The position numbers and the translations under genes were made by a program. The notes beneath the pieces are model-generated. The model did not search any database. It was not told the origin of the DNA and saw only the letters and a program-made list of their open reading frames with translations. From contig SXIP01000164.1 of the NCBI GenBank assembly GCA_005772825.1, positions 1 to 39,193 of the forward strand: a stretch of 39,193 nucleotides of DNA, read 5' to 3'. Shown here piece after piece: positions 9,876 through 16,024 of this stretch (position 1 is the first letter of the stretch; the number at the start of each line of letters is the position of its first letter). Origin of the DNA: Methylococcaceae bacterium. GTDB taxonomy: Bacteria > Pseudomonadota > Gammaproteobacteria > Methylococcales > Methylomonadaceae.

Positions 9876-10101
9876 GGTCAGACAAGAGTTACGAAAAATA
9901 AATGATGAAAATATTGATTAAATCAGTATTTTTTGTGATAAACTGTGAACCAGTCGATGTATCTGGATCAAAATTGTCATTTTGGCGCAAAAGCCCCAGC
10001 GGCAAACAAGACGCTTTGTTATCCCGGCACACAATTTATCAAAATGAACATGAAGAAATTAACGTCGAATTTAAGCTTTGTTTACAGGAGGACATTCAAT
10101 C

Positions 10102-10722
10102 ATGCATTTAAATGCCGATAGTCAACAAAAACACGACATCATTGATCAGACTCCGCCGGTAAAAAAATCAGGCTTCGCTACGTCCAATGAAATAAAGCTG
10201 ATTATTGTCGGCAATGTCGGCTCGGGAAAAACCACCAGCATTAATGCGGTTAGTGAAATACCGGTGATAGGCTCCGAAGCAAAGGCAACCGAACGTGACG
10301 CCTTGCATCGCAAAGAAACGACGACAGTCGGCATGGAATACGGCGTATTACAGATGCAACGAACCAAATTGCATATTTACGGCACGCCCGGGCAACGGCG
10401 CTTTGACTTTATGGCGCAGGTGTTGTGTAACGGCACTTCCGGCATGATTATCATGATCGATAACGGTTGTAATGATCCGATGGGAGAACTGGATTATTTT
10501 CTTAATTTCCATGGCGCCTACCTGAAGAAAAATCCGGGCATCATAGCCGTTACCCATTATGACGATTCCCGTACCCGTACCGGCTTGATTGATTATCACC
10601 GGTATGCGATGGAGCGCGGCTTTAATTGCGGCGTCATGCGGCTTGATGCACGGGAAAAAGAAGAGGTCAAAAAAGTGATCCTGAAATTACTGATCGAAAT
10701 TATACGTCGTAGAGTGGCCTGA
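10102..10722 (+). CDS. Small Ras/MglA-like GTPase
   Basis: 206 residues. The P-loop is GNVGSGKT (37-44). The switch II region reads YGTPGQRR (93-100), where the aspartate of canonical DxxG is replaced by a glycine context, as in some prokaryotic Ras-like GTPases. The base-recognition motif is THYD (151-154) instead of NKxD. A basic C-terminus (IRRRVA) ends the protein. The start is set by a strong AGGAGG (10086-10091) ten bases before the ATG at 10102; a longer version from 10078 is less likely. Family knowledge: small prokaryotic GTPases of this kind act as switches with Roadblock/LC7 partners, as in MglA/MglB. Three Roadblock-like proteins are encoded within 6 kb downstream. Nucleotide specificity is uncertain because of the changed NKxD motif. 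It is the first gene of the unusual cluster. Confidence 0.85.
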   Translation: MHLNADSQQKHDIIDQTPPVKKSGFATSNEIKLIIVGNVGSGKTTSINAVSEIPVIGSEAKATERDALHRKETTTVGMEYGVLQMQRTKLHIYGTPGQRRFDFMAQVLCNGTSGMIIMIDNGCNDPMGELDYFLNFHGAYLKKNPGIIAVTHYDDSRTRTGLIDYHRYAMERGFNCGVMRLDAREKEEVKKVILKLLIEIIRRRVA

Positions 10723-10823
10723 GCAAGTGGATGAGGGGTATTTCTGTATACAGAAGCAATTCACGCGCATGTTACGGCATCCTGCTAACCTTACCCTGTA
10801 ACTTACCGAGCGGCTAACCGATT

Positions 10824-11573
10824 ATGGACGAAAATATTATCCTCACCAATGACCATGATTATCAAAAAATTCAGTCCGAGCTTAACGCGGGTAAAAAACC
10901 GTCTAAAACTCTGCGCTACATGATGCAGGCGCTGGAAAATTACCGTCAATCCAAAAAGTTCGGTTGGTCCAGGCCCTGGAATAAATATGATGTGGTTAAT
11001 TTCCAGAGTTTCAGGCTCAATGACAGCGATGTGCAATTACGTCGCTCGGCGCTTGACGTGATCGCCGCGCAATGGCCGGAAATGCCCGAACGGGCGCAAC
11101 GGTTTATCGATGAATTATTAAACGGTGAAGCGGCGCCGCTGGGCTTTGTCTTCTTTCAGGAATTTAACGATGACGGAAATTTGTTCGAAGGTGCGGTGCT
11201 GAGTTATGGCCGTATCAACAAAGATAATCGCAGATACCGCGACCGGCTGGATTTGATACTTGAATCCCCGGTTGCTGACGGTTACAGCGTAGGTTTGTCC
11301 CGCATCAGGATTTATGTCGATCCGTTTAATGAACAAGACAAGAAACCCTTATGGCAAGGCGTTATCGACAATCCGGTCAATCCGCTTGCGCATCGGCTAT
11401 TTAACCGGTTGGCCGATATAAGCTGGGCCTGGAAAGAAGATAGCAGCCGCATCTGGCGTCACTGGATAACGGAATATATCGACTACTTCGGTCCACGGCA
11501 ATGGCCTGTTCAGGCGAGCTATTTTTATGTTCCCGGTAATCCCGGCGCCCGCATCGCCAGTGTCGCTGAGTGA
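10824..11573 (+). CDS. Hypothetical protein, 249 residues, in GTPase/Roadblock cluster
   Basis: I do not recognise a family. The protein is soluble-looking with no signal peptide or membrane helix. It is rich in aromatic residues (for example FGWSRPWNKYD near the N-terminus and ISWAWKEDSSRIWRHWITEY near the C-terminus), with a mixed helix/strand pattern and no Cys clusters or known catalytic motif. It lies 101 bp after the small GTPase gene on the same strand. A 14-bp perfect palindrome (TTCTGTATACAGAA, 10742-10755) sits in the gap. The ATG at 10824 has only a weak purine-rich site before it. Position suggests a partner or effector of the GTPase, which is inference. Confidence 0.75.
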   Translation: MDENIILTNDHDYQKIQSELNAGKKPSKTLRYMMQALENYRQSKKFGWSRPWNKYDVVNFQSFRLNDSDVQLRRSALDVIAAQWPEMPERAQRFIDELLNGEAAPLGFVFFQEFNDDGNLFEGAVLSYGRINKDNRRYRDRLDLILESPVADGYSVGLSRIRIYVDPFNEQDKKPLWQGVIDNPVNPLAHRLFNRLADISWAWKEDSSRIWRHWITEYIDYFGPRQWPVQASYFYVPGNPGARIASVAE

Positions 11574-11600
11574 AACGAGGCTATAACAGTTTATTCGGAT

Positions 11601-11631
11601 TTGATAGGTGATTTTTATATAATATTATAAT
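11601..11631 (+). promoter_or_regulatory. AT-rich candidate promoter before the first Roadblock gene
   Basis: TTGATA at 11601-11606 is followed by a very AT-rich stretch holding two TATAAT hexamers (11618-11623 and 11626-11631). The second gives a 19-base spacer, which is long, so this is a weak call. It suggests the Roadblock gene can be transcribed separately from the genes before it. Confidence 0.3.
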
Positions 11632-11732
11632 TTTAAAAGAGTTTTATGTTTTTATGTGAGATTCTAAGTCTATATAGTAAACCGGCACTGATAAGTGCGG
11701 AATTTTCAGTTCACGCAGATAAGGTAACAACA

Positions 11733-12110
11733 ATGAACACATATAATCTGGTTCCAATTCTTATTGATTTTCACGCATTATCACCTTGTATAATAGGTTC
11801 GGGCATCCTGACCAAAGATGGGCTGGTTCTGGAGTCGGTTTTACCGGTAGAACAGGAAGAAGACATTATCGCCGGATGTGGCGCAGCCTTGTCTGCGGTT
11901 GCCCGTAATGCCGCCCGGCAAATCCTTCAGGGCAAGATGGGAGCCGTTTTGGTCAAGAGCGATAACGGTTTTGTTATCGTGTCCCCTTGTGAAGGGGAGC
12001 TGATCCTGGCGGTAATAGTGACCACGGATGCGGTGCTTAACGAGATCCTTCAGGCCGTTGAGCGCACTGTACGGGTGATCGGCCAGACGGTTTTTGATCT
12101 TGCTGCATAG
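11733..12110 (+). CDS. Roadblock/LC7-like protein
   Basis: 125 residues. The layout fits the Roadblock/LC7 fold: a strand pair with GSGILTKDGLVLESV, a long helix with CGAALSAVARNAARQIL, then GAVLVKSDNGFVIVSP and ELILAVIVTTDAV, ending in a helix. Family knowledge: such proteins dimerise and regulate or activate Ras-like GTPases, as MglB does for MglA. I chose the ATG at 11733 because AAGG (11721-11724) is spaced correctly before it; an upstream in-frame ATG at 11646 would add 29 residues that do not fit the domain and has no ribosome site. It lies 160 bp after the hypothetical gene and 65 bp before the next, with a hairpin in between. Confidence 0.8.
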   Translation: MNTYNLVPILIDFHALSPCIIGSGILTKDGLVLESVLPVEQEEDIIAGCGAALSAVARNAARQILQGKMGAVLVKSDNGFVIVSPCEGELILAVIVTTDAVLNEILQAVERTVRVIGQTVFDLAA

Positions 12111-12117
12111 CATCATG

Positions 12118-12155
12118 AAAGGGTGTTTATCGCTGCTGTGTTTTTAAACACCTTT
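12118..12155 (+). other. Intercistronic hairpin
   Basis: AAAGGGTGTTTA (12118-12129) pairs with TAAACACCTTT (12145-12155) apart from one bulged G. No U-run follows, so it may be a processing or partial termination signal and not a classic terminator. Confidence 0.4.
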
Positions 12156-12175
12156 ATCACGTTAAACAGGTCAAC

Positions 12176-12832
12176 ATGAACTTTGTTATCTCAGTCATTC
12201 ATGCCGTTGCCGACCCCATTTCAGCGGCAACCTTTTTGTGCAATGCACTGGGATTTAAAAACACCTGCCAGTCTACAGAAGCCGTAATCGTTGAAAACGG
12301 TGCAATAGCGCTGAGACTGGTGCCTGACAACACGGCGCGGCAGGGAGACGGGGGCTGTTTGAACCTCGAACTGCAAACCCGGAATATGGCGCAAGCCACA
12401 GCAGAGCTGCTGGTGTTGCCGGATGTCAGTCTGATTGCACAACCTGTCGCCGTCAACCCGGCGAGAGTTGAGAGCCGGTTGCAGGGCCCGCAGGGCATCC
12501 TGATAACACTGGTGCAGGAATTCAATGAAGATGAGTTGGGTATTATTCCGCCATTACCGACCTCGCTGATCTGGAATGAAGACGCGGAAGACTGTATAAG
12601 GCAGATGTTACGCCTGATTCCTGTTAGTTTTCGTGAATCTGCAAGAATTCGTATAACCGAACGCGCCGAAATGCTGACTGCGGAAGAAGCTGAAATTACT
12701 GTGACTATGAACTTTGCAGTGCAGGCTTTGGCGGATGTAACGCCTCTTTTCCAGCATCCTATGCTGATGTCGGCCTTGCGGCAACGGGGTATCGATCCGT
12801 CCGGCTATTTTGATAGAGGGACGGTCTCGTGA
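12176..12832 (+). CDS. VOC (glyoxalase-fold) domain fused to a PCP_red-like domain
   Basis: 218 residues. Residues about 1-118 fit the glyoxalase/vicinal-oxygen-chelate fold: a strand-helix unit ending in LGF, then a second half with LNLELQTRNMAQATAELL and LQGPQGILITLVQEF. Residues about 128-195 resemble PCP_red, the small C-terminal domain of protochlorophyllide reductase subunits (WNEDAEDCIRQMLRLIP, ESARIRITERAEMLTAEEA). The usual VOC metal ligands are not obvious, so enzymatic activity is doubtful. The stop codon overlaps the GTG start of the ABC1 kinase gene by GTGA, so the two are very probably made together. The PCP_red match is by pattern and is less certain than the VOC match. Confidence 0.72.
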   Translation: MNFVISVIHAVADPISAATFLCNALGFKNTCQSTEAVIVENGAIALRLVPDNTARQGDGGCLNLELQTRNMAQATAELLVLPDVSLIAQPVAVNPARVESRLQGPQGILITLVQEFNEDELGIIPPLPTSLIWNEDAEDCIRQMLRLIPVSFRESARIRITERAEMLTAEEAEITVTMNFAVQALADVTPLFQHPMLMSALRQRGIDPSGYFDRGTVS

Positions 12833-14364
12833 TACCGCAACTTTTAAGCATCGTACCTAAAACCCTTCATTGGTGTCGTATCGGACTCGGTCTTCGCCGT
12901 TTAAAGCGGGCAAATCCCGAAGAGCGCGCCCATGCGCAACAGGCTTTAGCGACGCTATTGGCTGACTCGCGCGGCCTGGCGATGAAGATGGGCCAGGTTA
13001 TGGCCGGTAGCGATGATAATAACGCTTTTCAGCCGCTGGTTTCCAGTATTGAACCTTTGCCGTTGAGCGCTGTTCAAGGGTGTCTGGAAAATCAGCTAAT
13101 ACAGTCCCTGCGTTCCATCGATGAATCCACAGCAGCCGCTTCCCTGGGACAGGTTCATCATGCCGTACTGCAAAACGGCGCCGATGTGGCTGTAAAAATC
13201 CGCTATCCGGGCATTGTTGAAGCGGTCAGGGCGGAATTAAAACTCACCGGCTGGCTGCCCGATGCCGGGCCTGTCAAGCGCTGGCGATTCAATTCCGCCG
13301 ATTACAAAAACACCCTGCATCGCCAATTATTGCGCGAAACCGATTACCGCATTGAAATGCAAACCCAGCAACGCTTCAAGGAAAGGCTGAAGGTGCCCGG
13401 GCTGCATATACCCGCTATTTATTCCGACCTGTGTACGGATGCCGTGCTGGTCCAGTCTTGGGAAAGCGGTTGTCGATACAGTGAAGCCTGTAGCTGGCCG
13501 AAAAAAAGTCGCCTGGAAATAGGGCGAACCTTGCTGATGACCTTGTGGCAAAGCCTGTTTGTGCATGGTGAAGTGCATGGCGACCCGCATCCCGGCAATT
13601 ATCTTTTTCGTATCGATCAGCAAGACAATGCTCAAACGGTATTGCTTGACTTTGGCTGTACCGTATTGATAGACCGACAACGCCGATTGGCGTTATTAAA
13701 ACTATTGGATGCCTGTCATGCCGGTCGTGAAATCGACGCTTTGCGATGTTTTGTCGCGATGGGGTTTGATGCCGAAAAGCTGGCTTATCTAAATACCAAA
13801 ATGCCTGAGCTTTGTAATATACTGTTTCGCCCCTTTTTAGTGCAACGGCCTTTTCATACCATGGAATGGCGGTTAAGCACATCGTTGCAGGCATCGCTTG
13901 GCGAGCAGCGCTGGTGGTTCCGGGCGGCAGGCCCTGCCGACCTGATGTTGTTATTGCGGGCGTTTCACGGCGTCGGTCAGCAATTGGAGCAGTTGGATAT
14001 AGCATTGCCGTGGTGGCCGTTGCTGCGTCACGTTGTCGGCGATGCCTTGTTGGAAGAGGCGCGCGCGCTGGAACTACCGGCGCCGGCAAACAGCCGGGTC
14101 ACAGGTATGACTTATGCCGGTGCGCGCAGATTGTCGGTACGGATAACGGAAAACGGCGTTTCCACTGTTTCTCTGGATTTGCCCGCAGAAGCCGCTACCG
14201 ATTTGGCATCCATTATTCCGAAGCCGGTCATGGCGGAGATACAGACAGCGCTGGATATTGATCTTTCCGGATTAACCCGGCGTTTACAACAGGAAGGTAT
14301 TTCGCCGCAAGAATTGTTTAGCCTTGATAACGGACATAAGCAATGCCGGGTGTGGCTCGAATAG
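12829..14364 (+). CDS. ABC1/UbiB-family atypical protein kinase
   Basis: 511 residues, GTG start overlapping the preceding stop. It has the hallmark ABC1/UbiB motifs: KxGQ (KMGQ, 53-56), the Ala-rich loop AAASLGQVHHA (102 onward), the VAVK lysine (Lys123), the ExD motif (Glu170-Thr-Asp172), the catalytic loop HGDPHPGN (250-257) and DFG (274-276). Family knowledge: ABC1 proteins bind ATP and mostly support ubiquinone or lipid metabolism (UbiB, COQ8) at membranes. The usual UbiB C-terminal transmembrane helices are not evident; the last 150 residues are soluble-looking. Its setting with a VOC/PCP_red protein and GTPases differs from the ubiquinone operon, so I do not call it ubiB. All kinase motifs look intact. 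Confidence 0.88.
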   Translation: MIPQLLSIVPKTLHWCRIGLGLRRLKRANPEERAHAQQALATLLADSRGLAMKMGQVMAGSDDNNAFQPLVSSIEPLPLSAVQGCLENQLIQSLRSIDESTAAASLGQVHHAVLQNGADVAVKIRYPGIVEAVRAELKLTGWLPDAGPVKRWRFNSADYKNTLHRQLLRETDYRIEMQTQQRFKERLKVPGLHIPAIYSDLCTDAVLVQSWESGCRYSEACSWPKKSRLEIGRTLLMTLWQSLFVHGEVHGDPHPGNYLFRIDQQDNAQTVLLDFGCTVLIDRQRRLALLKLLDACHAGREIDALRCFVAMGFDAEKLAYLNTKMPELCNILFRPFLVQRPFHTMEWRLSTSLQASLGEQRWWFRAAGPADLMLLLRAFHGVGQQLEQLDIALPWWPLLRHVVGDALLEEARALELPAPANSRVTGMTYAGARRLSVRITENGVSTVSLDLPAEAATDLASIIPKPVMAEIQTALDIDLSGLTRRLQQEGISPQELFSLDNGHKQCRVWLE

Positions 14365-14697
14365 TGAGCAAACTCACGTTTGCGAAATGTTGTTTAAGGT
14401 AAGGGCGCCAAAGATGCAACCTTGGGTTTTTTCTTTGAGCATTTCATGGTAAATGCGTTGCTATGAAAGTTCGCAACGCAGGGTGGGTTGAGTTTTTGCA
14501 AGCGGCGGATTGGCTGCCTGTCATTTTCAACCCATTTACTTTGCGAGACACGGGGGGTGGTAAAAATCAGGGGGCTACCCCTCGTTTCCATGCTGCACGG
14601 GGAGACGGGACAAGAATTTCACATCGGTGAAATAAGGCAGGCATGGGATTTTCCCTGTGTTTTTAAATATCTTTAACACAAAGTAGGAGTCAATAAA
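14365..14697. other. Structured intergenic region, no gene seen
   Basis: 332 bp between the ABC1 kinase and the second Roadblock-like gene. It contains several inverted repeats: GCAAAC/GTTTGC (14368-14383), GCGTTGC/GCAACGC (14455-14479), GGGTTGA/TCAACCC (14484-14533) and AGGGG/CCCCT (14569-14582). Short open frames on both strands look like chance. It could be a leader RNA or a relic of a repeat element. Confidence 0.5.
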
Positions 14698-15105
14698 ATG
14701 GCCAAATTAGATGATGTAACAAGAGATGTAGTTAATTCCGTTGACGGCGCCCTGGGTTGCGCTGTAGTTGACCTGTCCAGCGGTTTATTGTTAAGTGTTT
14801 CTCATAATGTACCCTATTTTACGCAAACCTATCTGGAAGCGGTAGGGGCCGCTGCCGTGGATATGCTGAGAGGCAAAAATGTTCAGGCGGTGGAGTCGCT
14901 GTTATCCGCACAACGCGGAAAAACCCTGGAGAAATCGATTCAGGAAATCCAAATGACTACCGAAAACACTCTGCATTTCATGATGGTCGCCAAGGAAAAA
15001 CCTGACGCTTTGGTGATTTTGATCACCAATCGCAAAGCCAACCTGGGTATGGGATGGGCGGCGGTACGTAAAGCGATGCCTATGATAGTGCCGCTGGTTC
15101 CGTAA
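14698..15105 (+). CDS. Roadblock/LC7-like protein, second copy in cluster
   Basis: 135 residues. It opens with a helix, then the strand pair GCAVVDLSSGLLLSV, a helix EAVGAAAVDMLRG, a loop, and strands TENTLHFMMVAK and ALVILITNRKANLGM, ending with a helix. This order fits Roadblock/LC7 dimers. AGTAGGAGTC just before the ATG gives a good ribosome site. It resembles the next gene in the VxDxxxGLLLxV segment and in SANLG/KANLGM near the end, so the two are probably paralogues. Family knowledge suggests a GTPase partner; which of the two GTPases it binds cannot be told from sequence. Confidence 0.75.
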   Translation: MAKLDDVTRDVVNSVDGALGCAVVDLSSGLLLSVSHNVPYFTQTYLEAVGAAAVDMLRGKNVQAVESLLSAQRGKTLEKSIQEIQMTTENTLHFMMVAKEKPDALVILITNRKANLGMGWAAVRKAMPMIVPLVP

Positions 15106-15468
15106 CAAGACCGGTTAAAGGTAGCGTTACCGGATATGGGTGAATCCAGCCTAGTTGGGTTCGCTACCAGTAACGCGGCCTAATCCGGACGGCAATGTCG
15201 GATAACCGGTATAGCAGAGCCAGCGCCATGTTTGTAATCGGCGGCTTAAATTGTACAGGCATCCTTCCGGCATAATACCTGACTTATTCAGTCGGAAAAT
15301 AGATCATAAATGTAGGTTGTTCCCTATATTTATTTAACAATGTAATAAGGTATTCGGTGATACAGGGATAAGGCCCGTATCACGCTGATAAAAGCACTGT
15401 TTATTGGTGTACAAGACCAACAAATGGGCAATACCGCGAAAAAAATATAATATCCAGGAGATATACCA
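15106..15468. other. Dyad-rich intergenic region between the two paralogous Roadblock-like genes
   Basis: 363 bp without a gene. Nested inverted repeats occupy 15110-15210: ACCGGTTA/TAACCGGT (15110-15117, 15203-15210), GGTAGCG/CGCTACC (15120-15126, 15162-15168), GCGTTAC/GTAACGC (15124-15130, 15170-15176), CCGGAT/ATCCGG (15130-15135, 15183-15188) and GAATCCA/TGGGTTC (15142-15148, 15156-15162, with one G-U pair). Some are mutually exclusive, which would allow alternative folds. Bases 15211-15468 show nothing clear beyond an A-rich approach and a ribosome site (CCAGGAGA) before the next start. Confidence 0.5.
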
Positions 15469-15864
15469 ATGAGCGTAGATACAATAGTAAATTCAGCGAT
15501 CGCTAATGTGCCGAAGGCAGTTGCCGCCGGTGTTGTCGACATGGGCACCGGCTTGCTGCTGGGCGTTAAAACCGTCGATCAACATCCGCAAAGCGTACTG
15601 GATATGCTGGCTGCCGCGACACATGATTTATATGAAGGTGACTCGGTGATGGGCATCGAAAATTCATTTAAAGCGTCACGCGGCGACAAATCCGAAGAAC
15701 ATTATTTCAAGGAAATTATTGTTACTTCCACAAACCTGATCCATGTTTTTTCACGCCTGACCACCAATCCCAGCGTTGTTTTCACTGTGGTTTGTCATGA
15801 TAGCGCCAACCTGGGTCTGGTCCTGATGAAAGTACGGGACATTGCCACGCACGACAGCATTTGA
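15469..15864 (+). CDS. Roadblock/LC7-like protein, third copy in cluster
   Basis: 131 residues. It has the same layout as the gene before it: an N-terminal helix, AAGVVDMGTGLLLGV, a helix with MLAAATHDLY, strands around FKEIIVTSTNLIHVF and PSVVFTVVCHDSANLGLVL, and a C-terminal helix. A clear ribosome site (CCAGGAGA) precedes the ATG. Divergence from its neighbour is high outside the core motif, which suggests an old duplication and a possible heterodimer. It stands 160 bp before the large GTPase gene, with a strong hairpin in that gap. Confidence 0.73.
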   Translation: MSVDTIVNSAIANVPKAVAAGVVDMGTGLLLGVKTVDQHPQSVLDMLAAATHDLYEGDSVMGIENSFKASRGDKSEEHYFKEIIVTSTNLIHVFSRLTTNPSVVFTVVCHDSANLGLVLMKVRDIATHDSI

Positions 15865-15888
15865 GATAGCACGGACGGAAGTGGTCAC

Positions 15889-15921
15889 TGAGTGTTTCGG
15901 TTCGAACAATCGAAGCACTCA
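15889..15921 (+). other. Intercistronic hairpin before the large GTPase gene
   Basis: GAGTGTTTCG (15890-15899) pairs with CGAAGCACTC (15911-15920) with one G-U pair and an 11-base loop. No U-run follows, so it is not a standard terminator; it may mark a processing site or partial stop. Confidence 0.45.
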
Positions 15922-16024
15922 AAACTCGATTTAAGCTGTTATCGCAAGACCCTGCTTTCCGCTTTACCTTGTAATTCGGTTCAATTATCCCTGTTTAAAC
16001 TACGATCTATTTCAAACTACTGAT

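Larger units (their letters stand above)
9376..10101. other. Long divergent intergenic region between signalling cluster and GTPase cluster
   Basis: No convincing gene lies here. It separates the leftward HTH-REC gene from the rightward GTPase gene, so it should hold both promoters. Visible items are a spaced inverted repeat at 9424-9450, a sigma70-like promoter candidate at 9848-9875, and the ribosome site AGGAGG at 10086-10091. A short open frame at 9902-10111 overlaps the GTPase start and shows no recognisable protein features. Confidence 0.6.

Noticed and set aside
9649-9885. 78-codon minus-strand frame in the long intergenic region
   Set aside because: Composition and lack of a ribosome site suggest chance; no motif seen.
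9902-10111. 69-codon open frame before the small GTPase
   Set aside because: It overlaps the GTPase start in another frame, has no ribosome site and no protein-like features; the AGGAGG at 10086 serves the GTPase.
10742-10755. LexA/SOS box
   Set aside because: The spacing is CTG-N4-CAG, not the CTG-N10-CAG of gammaproteobacterial LexA sites.
12829-14364. Calling the ABC1 kinase ubiB
   Set aside because: ubiE/ubiJ neighbours and C-terminal membrane helices are lacking, so only the family name is supported.
14394-14676. Short frames on both strands between ABC1 kinase and Roadblock gene
   Set aside because: Overlapping on opposite strands, no ribosome sites, no recognisable domain.
15120-15168. 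tRNA-like look (GGTTCG next to paired ends)
   Set aside because: No acceptor stem, anticodon arm or correct arm spacing; it is a simple set of inverted repeats.
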